Source: Defluviitaleaceae bacterium
GTDB lineage: Bacteria; Bacillota; Clostridia; Lachnospirales; WQUN01
Reading direction: 5' to 3'
DNA: 64,000 bases
Assembly: GCA_009779755.1 (NCBI GenBank)
Contig: WRDO01000001.1
Span: forward strand, 81,592 to 145,591
Made by a program: the position numbers and the translations under genes. The notes under the pieces are model-generated. The model was not told the origin of the DNA and searched no databases. It saw only the letters and a program-made list of their open reading frames with translations. Positions 9,401 to 17,681 of the stretch are shown here, one piece after another (within the stretch, counting starts at the first letter, position 1; each line of letters starts with the position of its first letter).

Positions 9401-9988
9401 ATGGTTACGATGGGACGCTGGCTGGCCGGTTTAGCTTGGCCATGGCAATTCGTGTTGCTTGCGGTTTTCTTGGGCGCGGTGTTTTTGTTAACCGTCCCGT
9501 TTAAGAAGATACATCCCTTTCGGGGCCAATTAATGGTGTTGGCCGCCATCACATGGGTGGGGATCGTCTTTTATTTGATATCGTTTACCTTCCCGGGGCG
9601 TTCGATCTTTACGGGTAACATGCCGCCCTCGTATACCATCCCCCGTTTGTGGGTTTATGCGTTGATTCCTACGGTGATATTGACGTTGATCCCCATCATC
9701 CGCGGTAAAAACGACCCCGACCCAAAATGGGGTAACCTTAAGATGGTCGGCATCGTGCTGACGGCACTGGTGATCAGCGTGGGCCTTTTCAATTACATCG
9801 GCTATTATATTTCGTCGGCTTTGTTTATCGTGGTGCTCATGTGGATATTGGGTTGCCGCAGTAAGGTCGAGTTGATCGCCGTACCGGCGGGCTGGGTCGT
9901 GTTCACGTATTTTGTATTCGCGCAGCTTTTGAACGTGCGGTTGCCCGTAGGCAGCATTATCACGAATATCATGAGGGGGTTTGCCTGA
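9401..9988 (+). CDS. tctB: Tripartite tricarboxylate transporter small membrane subunit
   Basis: 195 residues with about four strongly hydrophobic segments, as in the TctB family. It sits between tctC and tctA and its TGA stop overlaps the tctA ATG by one base. It is poorly conserved in sequence, so the call leans on position, length and topology. Confidence 0.85.
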   Translation: MVTMGRWLAGLAWPWQFVLLAVFLGAVFLLTVPFKKIHPFRGQLMVLAAITWVGIVFYLISFTFPGRSIFTGNMPPSYTIPRLWVYALIPTVILTLIPIIRGKNDPDPKWGNLKMVGIVLTALVISVGLFNYIGYYISSALFIVVLMWILGCRSKVELIAVPAGWVVFTYFVFAQLLNVRLPVGSIITNIMRGFA

Positions 9989-11496
9989 TGGAACTATTGC
10001 GTAATTTGTTCGACGGCACGGTCCTCATGATGGGTTTCATGCCCCTGTTAATGATTTTTATCGGCGTCGCCGTGGGTATTGTTTTGGGGACGATCCCCGG
10101 AATTTCCACTTCCATGGCGGTAGCTTTGTTGCTCCCGTTCACCTTCACCATGAACCCGCTGTACGGCATGGCTTTGTTATTGGGCTGCTACAAGGGCGGC
10201 AACTATTCCGGCTGTATCCCCGCGGTGACGATCAACACGCCCGGTACGCCGTCGTCGGTGCCTACGTTGTTCGACGGTTATCCCATGGCCAAATCGGGGC
10301 GCGGCGGGGAGGCTTTGGGTATCCTGCTGTGGTCTTCCTTTGTAGGCGGCATTTTCGGTACCTTGGTGTTGGTGCTTTTTGCGACGCCCATGGCGCGTTG
10401 GGCGCTTAACTTCTGGTCGGCGGAATATTTCGCGTTGTGCGTGCTGGGTTTGGCGTCCGTGGCGACCTTGGGCGGAAAGCATTGGCAGAAAGCGCTTATC
10501 GCGGTGCTTTTCGGTCTTTTGCTCAACACGATGGGTACGGACCCCTTGCTGGGTACGCAGCGGTATACGTTCGGCCTGATCCGCTTGTTCGACGGGTTCC
10601 ACTTGATGCCGATCCTTATCGGCCTCTTTGCGCTGGGCGAGCTCTTTCACAATTTGGAAAACTATAAGACAAGCGATCAGAAACACGAAAAGCATACCTA
10701 TACCTACCCCAAGCTCCTGTATTATTGGAAGCTAAAGTGGGAAATGCTGCGCGCCAGCGTCGTGGGTACGCTGGTAGGTATCCTGCCGGGCGCGGGTTCG
10801 GCGATCGCGTCGTTCCTTGCGTATGACTTGGAGAAACGTGTGAGTAAAAATTCCGCCAACTTCGGCAAGGGCGCACCAGAAGGCGTGGCGGCGTCGGGCG
10901 CATCCGACAGCGCGAACACAGGGGGTTCCCTTGTACCCATGCTTGCGTTGGGTATACCCGGCGCGCCGACGGTAGCCGTATTGATGAGCGCGTTGATGAT
11001 ACACGGGATCAACCCCGGGCCGGAAATGTTCCGCGACCAACCCACGCTCGTATACGGCATGTTCGCGTCCATGTTTATCGCAAGCACGTTCGTATTGTTC
11101 ATCGGCTGGGCGGGCCTGCGTGTATGGGTACGTACGACCAACGTGAAGAAACCCATCCTCTATACCTTTATTTTCCTGTTTACGATTATCGGCAGCTTCG
11201 CCATCCGTAATTCCATGTTTGACGTGGGTGTATGTATCGCTTTTGGGCTGATCGGCTGGATATTTAAACGGTTCGGTTACCCGGTTGCGCCCGTGGTGCT
11301 GGGTGTCGTATTGGGGCGCATCATGGAAATGAACTTCCGCCGCGCCATCATGCGTGACGGTGCGGCCGGTTTCTATACCCGCCCGCTGGCGTTGATATTC
11401 CTGATCTTGGCGGTAGCCGCCATCGTATATCCCTTCATCCAGCAATACAGGGCGGAGCGGAAGGCGAAATTAATCACAGAGGATAAACGGGAATGA
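9988..11496 (+). CDS. tctA: Tripartite tricarboxylate transporter large permease
   Basis: 502 residues with about 11-12 membrane segments. It shows typical TctA motifs: GVAVGIVLGTIPGISTSMAVALLLPFTF at the start, YGMALLLGCYKGGNYSGCIPAVTINTPGTPSS, and LVGILPGAGSAIASFLAYDLEKRVSK in the second half. It forms the ion-driven channel of the TctABC system. It overlaps tctB by 1 bp and the downstream phosphate cotransporter by 4 bp, which indicates tight coupling. Confidence 0.95.
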   Translation: MELLRNLFDGTVLMMGFMPLLMIFIGVAVGIVLGTIPGISTSMAVALLLPFTFTMNPLYGMALLLGCYKGGNYSGCIPAVTINTPGTPSSVPTLFDGYPMAKSGRGGEALGILLWSSFVGGIFGTLVLVLFATPMARWALNFWSAEYFALCVLGLASVATLGGKHWQKALIAVLFGLLLNTMGTDPLLGTQRYTFGLIRLFDGFHLMPILIGLFALGELFHNLENYKTSDQKHEKHTYTYPKLLYYWKLKWEMLRASVVGTLVGILPGAGSAIASFLAYDLEKRVSKNSANFGKGAPEGVAASGASDSANTGGSLVPMLALGIPGAPTVAVLMSALMIHGINPGPEMFRDQPTLVYGMFASMFIASTFVLFIGWAGLRVWVRTTNVKKPILYTFIFLFTIIGSFAIRNSMFDVGVCIAFGLIGWIFKRFGYPVAPVVLGVVLGRIMEMNFRRAIMRDGAAGFYTRPLALIFLILAVAAIVYPFIQQYRAERKAKLITEDKRE

Positions 11497-13121
11497 ACGA
11501 CCTCGTAACCAATATCTTTTTAATCTTCGGCGGCCTCGGCCTGTTCCTCTACGGCATGAAAATGATGATGGACGGCCTTGAGGAGCTCGCCGGCAACCGT
11601 ATGCGCATCGTAATCGAAAAGGCCACTTCCAACCGTTTCTTGGGGGTGGCCGTCGGTGCGGTCGTCACGGTTATCATACAAAGTTCCACGGCGACGTCCG
11701 TTATGGCCGTCGGCTTCATCAATTCGGGCCTTATGACATTATCGCAGGCGATTACGTTGATCATGGGCGCGCACATCGGCACGACCATGACGGCGCATTT
11801 GTTCAGCTTCCCGGGTATCACGGCCTTCGCACCCATGTTTATCTTCTTCGGGATCATTACTTATCTGTTTGCGAAACGCAAGACGGTAAAGGATTTCGGT
11901 TTTATCTTACTGGGCGTGGGTGTTTTGTTCTTCGGCCTTTCCGTGATGGGCGGACCCTTGCGAATGTTCGCCAATACGGAAGGTTTCCAAGCTATGCTGT
12001 ACACTTTCAAAAATCCTTTCCTCGCTATACTCGCGGGCTTCACCTTTACCGCCATCATCCAAAGCTCAACGGCCGCGACGGGTATCCTCGTAACGCTGTA
12101 CGTACAGGGCGTGGATATTGATTTTACCACAGCCGCTTACCTCGTGTTGGGTATCAGCGCGGGTACGACTATCACCGCTTTGATCGCGTCCTTCGCCGGC
12201 AAACGCGAATCGAAACGCGCGGCTTTGGCCAATCTCCTTTACATATCCATCGGCGTGGTTATCTTCGGCACTTTGATTTCCGCCGCACCCGGTATACCGG
12301 AATTCTTTACCCGCACATGGCATTCGGGCGCGACGCAGGTCGCCATGTTCTACACCGCATTTAAGCTGGCGTTGACCGCGGCCTTTTTACCCTTCGTCAA
12401 ACACCTCGCCGCGCTTATGTATACGTTTATCCCGAAGCGCACCCAGTGGGTGGACGCGAAGCACCTCGTCTACATCAAGTCCGACAGCACGGCGACGCCT
12501 ACCGTCGCCATCGAACAAGCCTATAACGAGCTCAAACGCATGGGCACGATGGCCCTCATCAACCTGGAGCTCGCCATCGAGGCGTTTTTGTCGGGCGACG
12601 AAGAAAAAAAAGCCGGTGTTATCGAAGGCGATTCGTCCATCAAATACCTTAACAAGCAGATTACCTCCATGCTCATGGAAATGGAGCACATCGAATCCGC
12701 CGCCGATATGAAGCGCCTTTCCACGCTCCTTTACATCGCTTCCGACTTCGAACGTATCGCGGCCCACGCCGAAAATATCGCCAAATACAATGTCCGCACC
12801 AAAAAGAAGCACAAGCCCCGCCTTTCCCCCATCGCCTTGGAGGAGCTCTCCACCATGGGTAACGACGTGGTACAAATGCTTTCGCTCACGCTCCAAGCCT
12901 TTGATAACCCCTCGGACGAACACTTGCAAAAAATCTTCGACCTCGAGGACACCGTCAACGCCCTCGACAAGCTCTATACCGAAAACCACATAAAACGCCA
13001 CAAAACGGAAAAAAGCGATCCCCGCGGGGGTGTCGCTTTTGTGGGTATGGTCTCCGACCTCGAACGCGTGGCCGACCACGCGAAAAACATCGCTTATTAT
13101 TTTCAGGATAGAGCGGTATAA
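11493..13121 (+). CDS. Na/Pi cotransporter family protein with PhoU-like domain
   Basis: 542 residues. Two inverted NptA/PNaS repeats carry the QSST motifs (IIQSSTATSVMAVGFINSG and IIQSSTAATGILVTL). About 8-9 membrane helices are followed by a C-terminal cytoplasmic PhoU-like helical domain (residues about 340-540). Such proteins move phosphate with sodium or act in phosphate signalling. The ATGA overlap with tctA and the Ppx gene upstream link phosphate and polyphosphate handling in one operon. Confidence 0.92.
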   Translation: MNDLVTNIFLIFGGLGLFLYGMKMMMDGLEELAGNRMRIVIEKATSNRFLGVAVGAVVTVIIQSSTATSVMAVGFINSGLMTLSQAITLIMGAHIGTTMTAHLFSFPGITAFAPMFIFFGIITYLFAKRKTVKDFGFILLGVGVLFFGLSVMGGPLRMFANTEGFQAMLYTFKNPFLAILAGFTFTAIIQSSTAATGILVTLYVQGVDIDFTTAAYLVLGISAGTTITALIASFAGKRESKRAALANLLYISIGVVIFGTLISAAPGIPEFFTRTWHSGATQVAMFYTAFKLALTAAFLPFVKHLAALMYTFIPKRTQWVDAKHLVYIKSDSTATPTVAIEQAYNELKRMGTMALINLELAIEAFLSGDEEKKAGVIEGDSSIKYLNKQITSMLMEMEHIESAADMKRLSTLLYIASDFERIAAHAENIAKYNVRTKKKHKPRLSPIALEELSTMGNDVVQMLSLTLQAFDNPSDEHLQKIFDLEDTVNALDKLYTENHIKRHKTEKSDPRGGVAFVGMVSDLERVADHAKNIAYYFQDRAV

Positions 13122-13122
13122 A

Positions 13123-14187
13123 TTAATTAACGGTTATCAACGCGGTTATTCGGTATCCCCTTTCGGCAACGAGCGCATCCATGGAATCATAAACGCGCGG
13201 CCGTGTATCGCCGCCGAATTCGTTGTAAACGTAAAAACTGCCGGGCCCGCTTTCACCCGCTTCGTAACGCACCATCACATAATGGACGAAGAAACCGCCG
13301 CGTACGCGCCCGTATAAAAGGATCGCGGCGTCGGCGGCTTGGATTTGTTTGTCCGTTTCTTCCGGACGGTACAGGATGTCCGCGCCGAACCCCGCACGGC
13401 GTATGTATCGGACCAGCGCTTCGGGGTTGGTACCCGCGAGGCCGCCTAAATTCATGCCGCTATTATACTCTAAGAAACGGATCACGCTTGCCGGGGTTAC
13501 ACTTTCATTGCCCAAGTAACGCAGCGCGTTATATACCGCAAACGGTCCGCATCCGTGGTCCCCTCCGTTGCCGCGGCTGCCGACTCGCATCCCGCGTATG
13601 GGTTCGCGGTTTTGCCCGTAGATAAAACCGCCGCCATGTTGCGCCGTAAAGGATTGGAAGACTAAACCGTTATGACGGTAACGTGCTTCAACGGCTGCGT
13701 TCGGATAAACAAAATGCCAAACACTTTCCCCCGCGTTATCATGCGTTTTAATCAAAACAAAGCCCAGCATTTCAGCCAGCGTGTCGGCGTTTAAATATAA
13801 CCGGCCGTTGTACGCAAACGGTGCGTCCGCCAACGCGTGCCGGTTTTCATTTCCGTTCGGGTACATACGGACGTAAGCGTCCACGTTCGTCCATAAATGG
13901 ATTTCCGCATCCCACGCGCGTAATACCGCGCCGCCGCGCGAACCCGTTACGGTATAACCGGCGGCTTCCGCAATCGGGCGTACAGCCAAAGCGAAGTGAT
14001 TCGGTTTGTTTGGGTCGGGGAGGATGGCAAAGCCCGTGTACTCTACATAAACGGTGCCGACATAAATCATCGGCGGTTCATCGGCGGGGGACGCGGCGAG
14101 AACCGCCACGCCGGGGAAAACGGTAAACGCCACGGTCAGGATAAAGATCAACGCCATCCGGCGTTTGTATGTAATGCGTTTGTTCAT
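13123..14187 (-). CDS. Secreted protein with copper-amine-oxidase-N-like and C39-like peptidase domains
   Basis: About 354 residues. An N-terminal signal peptide (RRMALIFILTVAFTVFPGVAVLAASP) leads into a region resembling the stalk-type copper amine oxidase N-terminal domain (ALAVRPIAEAAGYTV..LYLNADTLAEMLGF). The C-terminal part looks like a papain-like C39 peptidase: GDHGCGPFAVYNALRYLGN supplies the Cys and VHYVMVRY the His. I chose the ATG at 14187, seven bases after a G-run; the ATG at 14193 lies too close to it. Probably cell-surface; substrate unknown. It converges with the phosphate cotransporter gene, with a 1-bp gap. Confidence 0.8.
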   Translation of the reverse strand: MNKRITYKRRMALIFILTVAFTVFPGVAVLAASPADEPPMIYVGTVYVEYTGFAILPDPNKPNHFALAVRPIAEAAGYTVTGSRGGAVLRAWDAEIHLWTNVDAYVRMYPNGNENRHALADAPFAYNGRLYLNADTLAEMLGFVLIKTHDNAGESVWHFVYPNAAVEARYRHNGLVFQSFTAQHGGGFIYGQNREPIRGMRVGSRGNGGDHGCGPFAVYNALRYLGNESVTPASVIRFLEYNSGMNLGGLAGTNPEALVRYIRRAGFGADILYRPEETDKQIQAADAAILLYGRVRGGFFVHYVMVRYEAGESGPGSFYVYNEFGGDTRPRVYDSMDALVAERGYRITALITVN

Positions 14188-14242
14188 ATACATACCCCCC
14201 GCGTAAGCGTATGCATTGGGTATGTATTTGTCAACTTTAATA

Positions 14243-14277
14243 TAATTACAGCCTTAATTACAGCCTTAATTACAGCC
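14243..14277. repeat. Short tandem repeat, 12-bp unit
   Basis: The unit TAATTACAGCCT occurs 2.9 times in tandem between the divergent C39-like and AraC genes. It could be a binding site array or a slippage product; nothing decides this. Confidence 0.7.
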
Positions 14278-14344
14278 AAACGGGAAAAGCGGACCGATTT
14301 TCCCGTGGTAAAATTATTTCAACCAAGCGCAGGGAGATGAAATC

Positions 14345-15259
14345 ATGGAGTATGGGCCAATCATTCAATCGGTTCTTGATGAAATCGACAAGAGGATTAC
14401 GGAAAACATCCAAGCCGATGAATTTGCGCGCATGGCCAATTATTCCCTGTATCATTTCCGCAGGGTGTTTATCGAATTGATCGGGACGCCGTTCAATCAT
14501 TATGTAACCCGGCGCAAATTGGAATATGCGTTGTATGACTTGTCACGGGGCGAAAAGATAATTAACGCGGCGATGGATTACGGATTCGAAACCCACGCGG
14601 GATTCACCAAGGCGTTTAAAAAGCATTTTGGTTATCCGTCTTCGTTGTACCGATTGCATATCACCGCGTCCCCGCCCGTAAAGGCGACGGTTTATAACGT
14701 AAAAATCAAACATGGAGGAATAAAAATGCAAGTTGAAATCAAAGAACTTACCCCGTTTTCCGTTATCGGGTATGCTTCGCGGCACAGGATGCCGGACATC
14801 AAAAGTATTGCGAACTTACCGGGCTTTTATGACACAGCGAAGAAGGACTACGCCGCGGAGTTGTCCACTTTGTTCCACACGCACACAAATTTTCACCATT
14901 GCGAAGTCATCCTGTGTCTGGACGTGGACGAAGAACACGATTGTTTTACGTACATGATCGGCGTTGGCGTGGATAAAAGCGACTTTGCCGTCCCGCAGCG
15001 CCCGGGCACGTACCGGCATGAAATACCCGGCGGACTATACGCCGTTTTCACAACCCCGTTGGCGGGGGACGAAAAACAACTCGCCGTTTTACAAGATACA
15101 TGGAAATATGTGTTGGATGATTGGTTGCCGCAATCCGAATATGAATATGATGGCACCCGGGTTGACTACGAATACCACGACGAACGCGCCCATTCCGATT
15201 GGCGGGACGACGGGCAGTGCTGTACGGAAATTCGTATACCTATATGTAAACGGGGGTAA
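14345..15259 (+). CDS. AraC-family regulator with GyrI-like effector domain
   Basis: 304 residues. The N-terminal double helix-turn-helix of the AraC family (about residues 18-100) includes ANYSLYHFRRVFIELIG and MDYGFETHAGFTKAFKKHFGYPSS. The C-terminal part (about 126-303) is a GyrI-like/effector-binding domain, starting MQVEIKELTPFSVIGY. Proteins of this build usually sense small hydrophobic molecules or drugs. An AGGGAGATG ribosome binding site precedes the start. It is divergent from the C39-like gene. A hairpin repeat starts 64 bp after its stop. Confidence 0.92.
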   Translation: MEYGPIIQSVLDEIDKRITENIQADEFARMANYSLYHFRRVFIELIGTPFNHYVTRRKLEYALYDLSRGEKIINAAMDYGFETHAGFTKAFKKHFGYPSSLYRLHITASPPVKATVYNVKIKHGGIKMQVEIKELTPFSVIGYASRHRMPDIKSIANLPGFYDTAKKDYAAELSTLFHTHTNFHHCEVILCLDVDEEHDCFTYMIGVGVDKSDFAVPQRPGTYRHEIPGGLYAVFTTPLAGDEKQLAVLQDTWKYVLDDWLPQSEYEYDGTRVDYEYHDERAHSDWRDDGQCCTEIRIPICKRG

Positions 15260-15323
15260 TAAAGCGAACGTAGCGAAGTTAATACATGGTACCCTTAGGG
15301 GTTGTCTTACTTGATCCTGTTCC

Positions 15324-15510
15324 GTGGGGCGGGGGCGGGCGGATGTTCCAACGCCGCGCTGAACGTAATCGGACGATGAACGGCTCCGTGCGCGAAGTGG
15401 TTGCATCGGTTGACAAGCACCCGATGCCAACCACATAACGCGCCCGTTCGCCGTTCATCGTCCGATTACGTAGGCGCGGCTTATGGAACATCCGCCCGCC
15501 CCCGCCCCAC
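15324..15510. repeat. Two-tier hairpin repeat R2
   Basis: A 187-bp nested inverted repeat. The outer arms 15324-15350 and 15484-15510 match perfectly over 27 bp. The inner arms 15363-15384 and 15450-15471 match perfectly over 22 bp. The centre carries the same core as R1 (CTCCGTGCGCGAAGTGGTTG through CGCCCGTTCGCCG). Where R1 has an unpaired T/C in the central stem, R2 has a paired A/T, which hints at selection on structure. The arms are unrelated in sequence to those of R1. Confidence 0.85.
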
Positions 15511-15601
15511 TGGTATCTGGTGTGTTGGCATCCCGGTTTTTTGTATATTCGTTTTAACTTCGGATCTAATAGGTCCGCATTTGTTTTCTATGGATGAAAA
15601 T

Positions 15602-15631
15602 TTGCACTTTTAGATTTTACTATGATAAAAT
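15602..15631 (+). promoter_or_regulatory. Promoter for leader RNA
   Basis: TTGCAC (15602-15607) and TAAAAT (15626-15631) with an 18-bp spacer form a plausible vegetative promoter. It lies upstream of the hairpin-rich stretch that ends in a terminator at about 15900. Confidence 0.5.
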
Positions 15632-15637
15632 AAATGC

Positions 15638-15900
15638 GCAACAAAAAACGTAGTGACCGTGCGGTGCTGGAAACACCCCACGGCGAAGTGTAGGGATCTC
15701 GTACATCGCCTAACACACACAGGCTTGCGCCTGCCACCACGTATTTACAGTTTAGCATTGATTTTTGCCTGTATCAATGAGGCATATGATTTGCTTCGGT
15801 TGTGTTTTCGTGGTTTAACGGCTAAGGTTTGTTTAATATTTGGATTATCCAAAGTGTGTAGGTGATGGCAGGTTTCTGCCGTCCCTACACACTTTTTATT
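15638..15900 (+). ncRNA. Candidate structured leader RNA with attenuator
   Basis: This 716-bp gap between genes holds repeat R2 and then this stretch. Several hairpins are visible: CCGTG..CACGG near 15659-15682, CAGGC-TTGC-GCCTG near 15720, and CATTGAT..ATCAATG near 15755-15780. A strong terminator follows (AAAGTGTGTAGG 15851-15862 pairing with CCTACACACTTT up to 15895, with inner stem GGCAG/CTGCC, then T-rich DNA). The upstream segment GTGTAGGGA (15688-15696) is complementary over 9 bases to the terminator's 3' arm, so it could form an alternative structure. It precedes the DUF4230-like pair by about 75 bp. Not matched to any class I know. Confidence 0.4.
15851..15900 (+). terminator. Intrinsic terminator or attenuator
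   Basis: A 12-bp stem AAAGTGTGTAGG/CCTACACACTTT, with an inner GGCAG/CTGCC stem, is followed by TTATTTTT. It lies between the candidate leader RNA and the DUF4230-like genes. Confidence 0.75.
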
Positions 15901-15975
15901 TTTCGCAGCCCCGCGGGCGGGAGGCAAACCGTCTTTCGCCCCGTGGGAGTTGTAACCTAGACTACATAGGAAGGT

Positions 15976-16620
15976 ATGGTCAAATTGAAGATGTTAAACG
16001 CATTAAAGCACGCGCTGGGCGCGAAGTTTAAATTGGTATTCTTCATCGGGATATCTGTCTTGATTATCTTTGTGTTTTCTGTCGGTTACAACATTTTCGG
16101 CTTTGTGCGGAATATTTTGTTTACCGAACCCGGCATCCAAGCGGTCAGCATTGACGTGCTTGATGAAATTTTCAAGGATGTGTTCAACACAATTACGTTG
16201 GAGATTGAAACAAGCAACTTATCCGTTTTAACCATCGTCCCCGGCGGCTTCGTAAACCCCGGAACCATCACGTTTATTTTGCAATACGATTCTACCGTGT
16301 TGTTCGGGGTGCGGGACGCTGACCGTATACGGATGCGCAGGATAGGCGACATTTTATTCGTGGAGGCGTCTAGCATTAACATCGACGTCCTATCGGCATC
16401 GGTAAGGAACTTTCGGCGGACCAATGAATTTAAAAGCAATCCCATGGTGAGGCGCACACAAGCCATTGTCGATGAAATCTTTGCTGCGCAAAAGGGTTAT
16501 GAAGAAACCGCCGCGCAAAGGTTGAATAACGAAAGGAACAGGGAAACCGCAAGGCGCAACTTTATGGCGGCGTTCGAAGCGGTCAGCAACGGCGTCGGTT
16601 TAACCGTTATATGGGAATAG
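15976..16620 (+). CDS. DUF4230-like membrane-anchored protein
   Basis: 214 residues with one N-terminal membrane helix (LVFFIGISVLIIFVFSVGYNIFGF) and an outward-facing C-terminal domain. The core TLEIETSNLSVLTIVPGGFVNPGTITFILQYDSTVLFGV and the C-terminal ERNRETARRNFMAAF region resemble DUF4230 proteins; I am not certain of the family. It is paralogous to the next gene, which shares FANPGEITLILEFDS and the C-terminal motif. Its stop overlaps the spacer that holds the next gene's ribosome binding site. Function unknown. Confidence 0.75.
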   Translation: MVKLKMLNALKHALGAKFKLVFFIGISVLIIFVFSVGYNIFGFVRNILFTEPGIQAVSIDVLDEIFKDVFNTITLEIETSNLSVLTIVPGGFVNPGTITFILQYDSTVLFGVRDADRIRMRRIGDILFVEASSINIDVLSASVRNFRRTNEFKSNPMVRRTQAIVDEIFAAQKGYEETAAQRLNNERNRETARRNFMAAFEAVSNGVGLTVIWE

Positions 16621-16631
16621 GAGGAACCCGC

Positions 16632-17525
16632 GTGAAAAATATGTACTTATCAGCCGTAATCGTTACGATTATGCTTTTACTTGCCGGATGCGGCGTCAAC
16701 AACGGCGGCAATGTCGATGACGATGACGCATATGACAGGGAGCAAGCGGAAATCGAATTACTCCGCTCGGAAGTCGGTAACGCCATCCAAAACAACCGGT
16801 ACGCCAGCGCAATCAAGCTGCTTAATTATTTGGACGACTTCCCCGAAGCAAACGCATTGCGCAGGGATGCCGAACACGGTATTTTCCGTAGTGACATGAT
16901 TAGGCGTATAAACGAATTATTTATTATTAACGATTATGAGGGTGTGCTGGCGATACTGGATGCTACCCCGCAATTCGATGATGACATGAATTTTAGGAAC
17001 GATGCGGAATTTGCCCTTACGATGAAGGAAAATGAAACGCAAACCGGCGAGGAAGAATTACAAATCTTGCGCGGCTTTATAACCGATATGTTTCGTATAA
17101 CCACCTTGGAAATCGAATCCCGCAACCAAGCAAGGAAAACCGTAATCCCGAGGGGCTTCGCCAATCCCGGGGAAATTACGTTGATACTGGAGTTCGATTC
17201 TATTATCCGCCTTGGTGTTAACGACTTGGAGTCCATAAATATGCGCGTAGAGGATAACATCGTGTATATCCAACGGTCATCCATCCGAATTGTTGCGGAA
17301 TCGACGGTAAGGAATTTTGATTTGGTGGACCGCATCCGTTCCAACCCGTTGGTGTCCTTTAACCAAAACATACTTAATCAGGTATTTGAAGCCCAAAGGG
17401 AGCTGGAAGCGGAAATGGAAGCAAGAATGGTCAACGAAAGGACAATCGAATCCGCCCGCAGGAACTTCGAAAGTTCTTTTGAAAGTTTTATACGGGGCTT
17501 GGGCTTCGATGTAGAGTGGACGTAA
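16632..17525 (+). CDS. DUF4230-like lipoprotein, paralogue of preceding gene
   Basis: 297 residues from a GTG codon seven bases after AGGAGG; the ATG at 16611 would overlap the upstream gene and lacks a good site. A lipoprotein signal peptide ends in LLLAGC. A helical insert (about residues 25-130, EQAEIELLRSEVGNAIQNNRYASAIKLLNYLD..) looks like tetratricopeptide-type repeats. The C-terminal half is homologous to the preceding protein (TTLEIESRNQARKTVIPRGFANPGEITLILEFDS). The two probably act together at the membrane surface; function unknown. Confidence 0.78.
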   Translation: MKNMYLSAVIVTIMLLLAGCGVNNGGNVDDDDAYDREQAEIELLRSEVGNAIQNNRYASAIKLLNYLDDFPEANALRRDAEHGIFRSDMIRRINELFIINDYEGVLAILDATPQFDDDMNFRNDAEFALTMKENETQTGEEELQILRGFITDMFRITTLEIESRNQARKTVIPRGFANPGEITLILEFDSIIRLGVNDLESINMRVEDNIVYIQRSSIRIVAESTVRNFDLVDRIRSNPLVSFNQNILNQVFEAQRELEAEMEARMVNERTIESARRNFESSFESFIRGLGFDVEWT

Positions 17526-17546
17526 AATATATATCCTTCACCACGC

Positions 17547-17572
17547 AAGAAGCCCGCGGACGCGGGCTTCTT
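17547..17572. terminator. Terminator between convergent genes
   Basis: An 11-bp stem AAGAAGCCCGC/GCGGGCTTCTT with a 4-base loop lies 20 bp after the DUF4230-like lipoprotein stop and upstream of the ppdK 3' end. It is likely a terminator for the plus-strand operon. Confidence 0.75.
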
Positions 17573-17615
17573 AATAATAAAGTTTTGGTCGAGCTTTTTA
17601 AAAACTCGCGGGGTG

Positions 17616-17630
17616 TGGGGCAGCGCCCCA
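17616..17630. terminator. Hairpin between convergent genes
   Basis: The stem TGGGGC/GCCCCA with loop AGC is followed on the plus strand by TGGTTTTATTTTTT. It lies 50 bp beyond the ppdK stop and probably helps end one or both convergent transcripts. Confidence 0.55.
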
Positions 17631-17681
17631 TGGTTTTATTTTTTGTTTAATCTTTAATCTTTTGATTCGAATCTTCTAATC

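Noticed and set aside
14243..14277. Regulatory iteron array
   Set aside because: Only 2.9 copies of an AT-rich 12-mer, with no replication gene nearby; kept only as a plain tandem repeat.
3477..15510. CRISPR array
   Set aside because: The repeats are long palindromes at separate places, not evenly spaced short direct repeats, and no cas gene is present.
15638..15900. SRP RNA, RNase P RNA, 6S RNA or tmRNA
   Set aside because: The conserved cores of these RNAs (such as the GGAAGCAG-type SRP loop) are not present.
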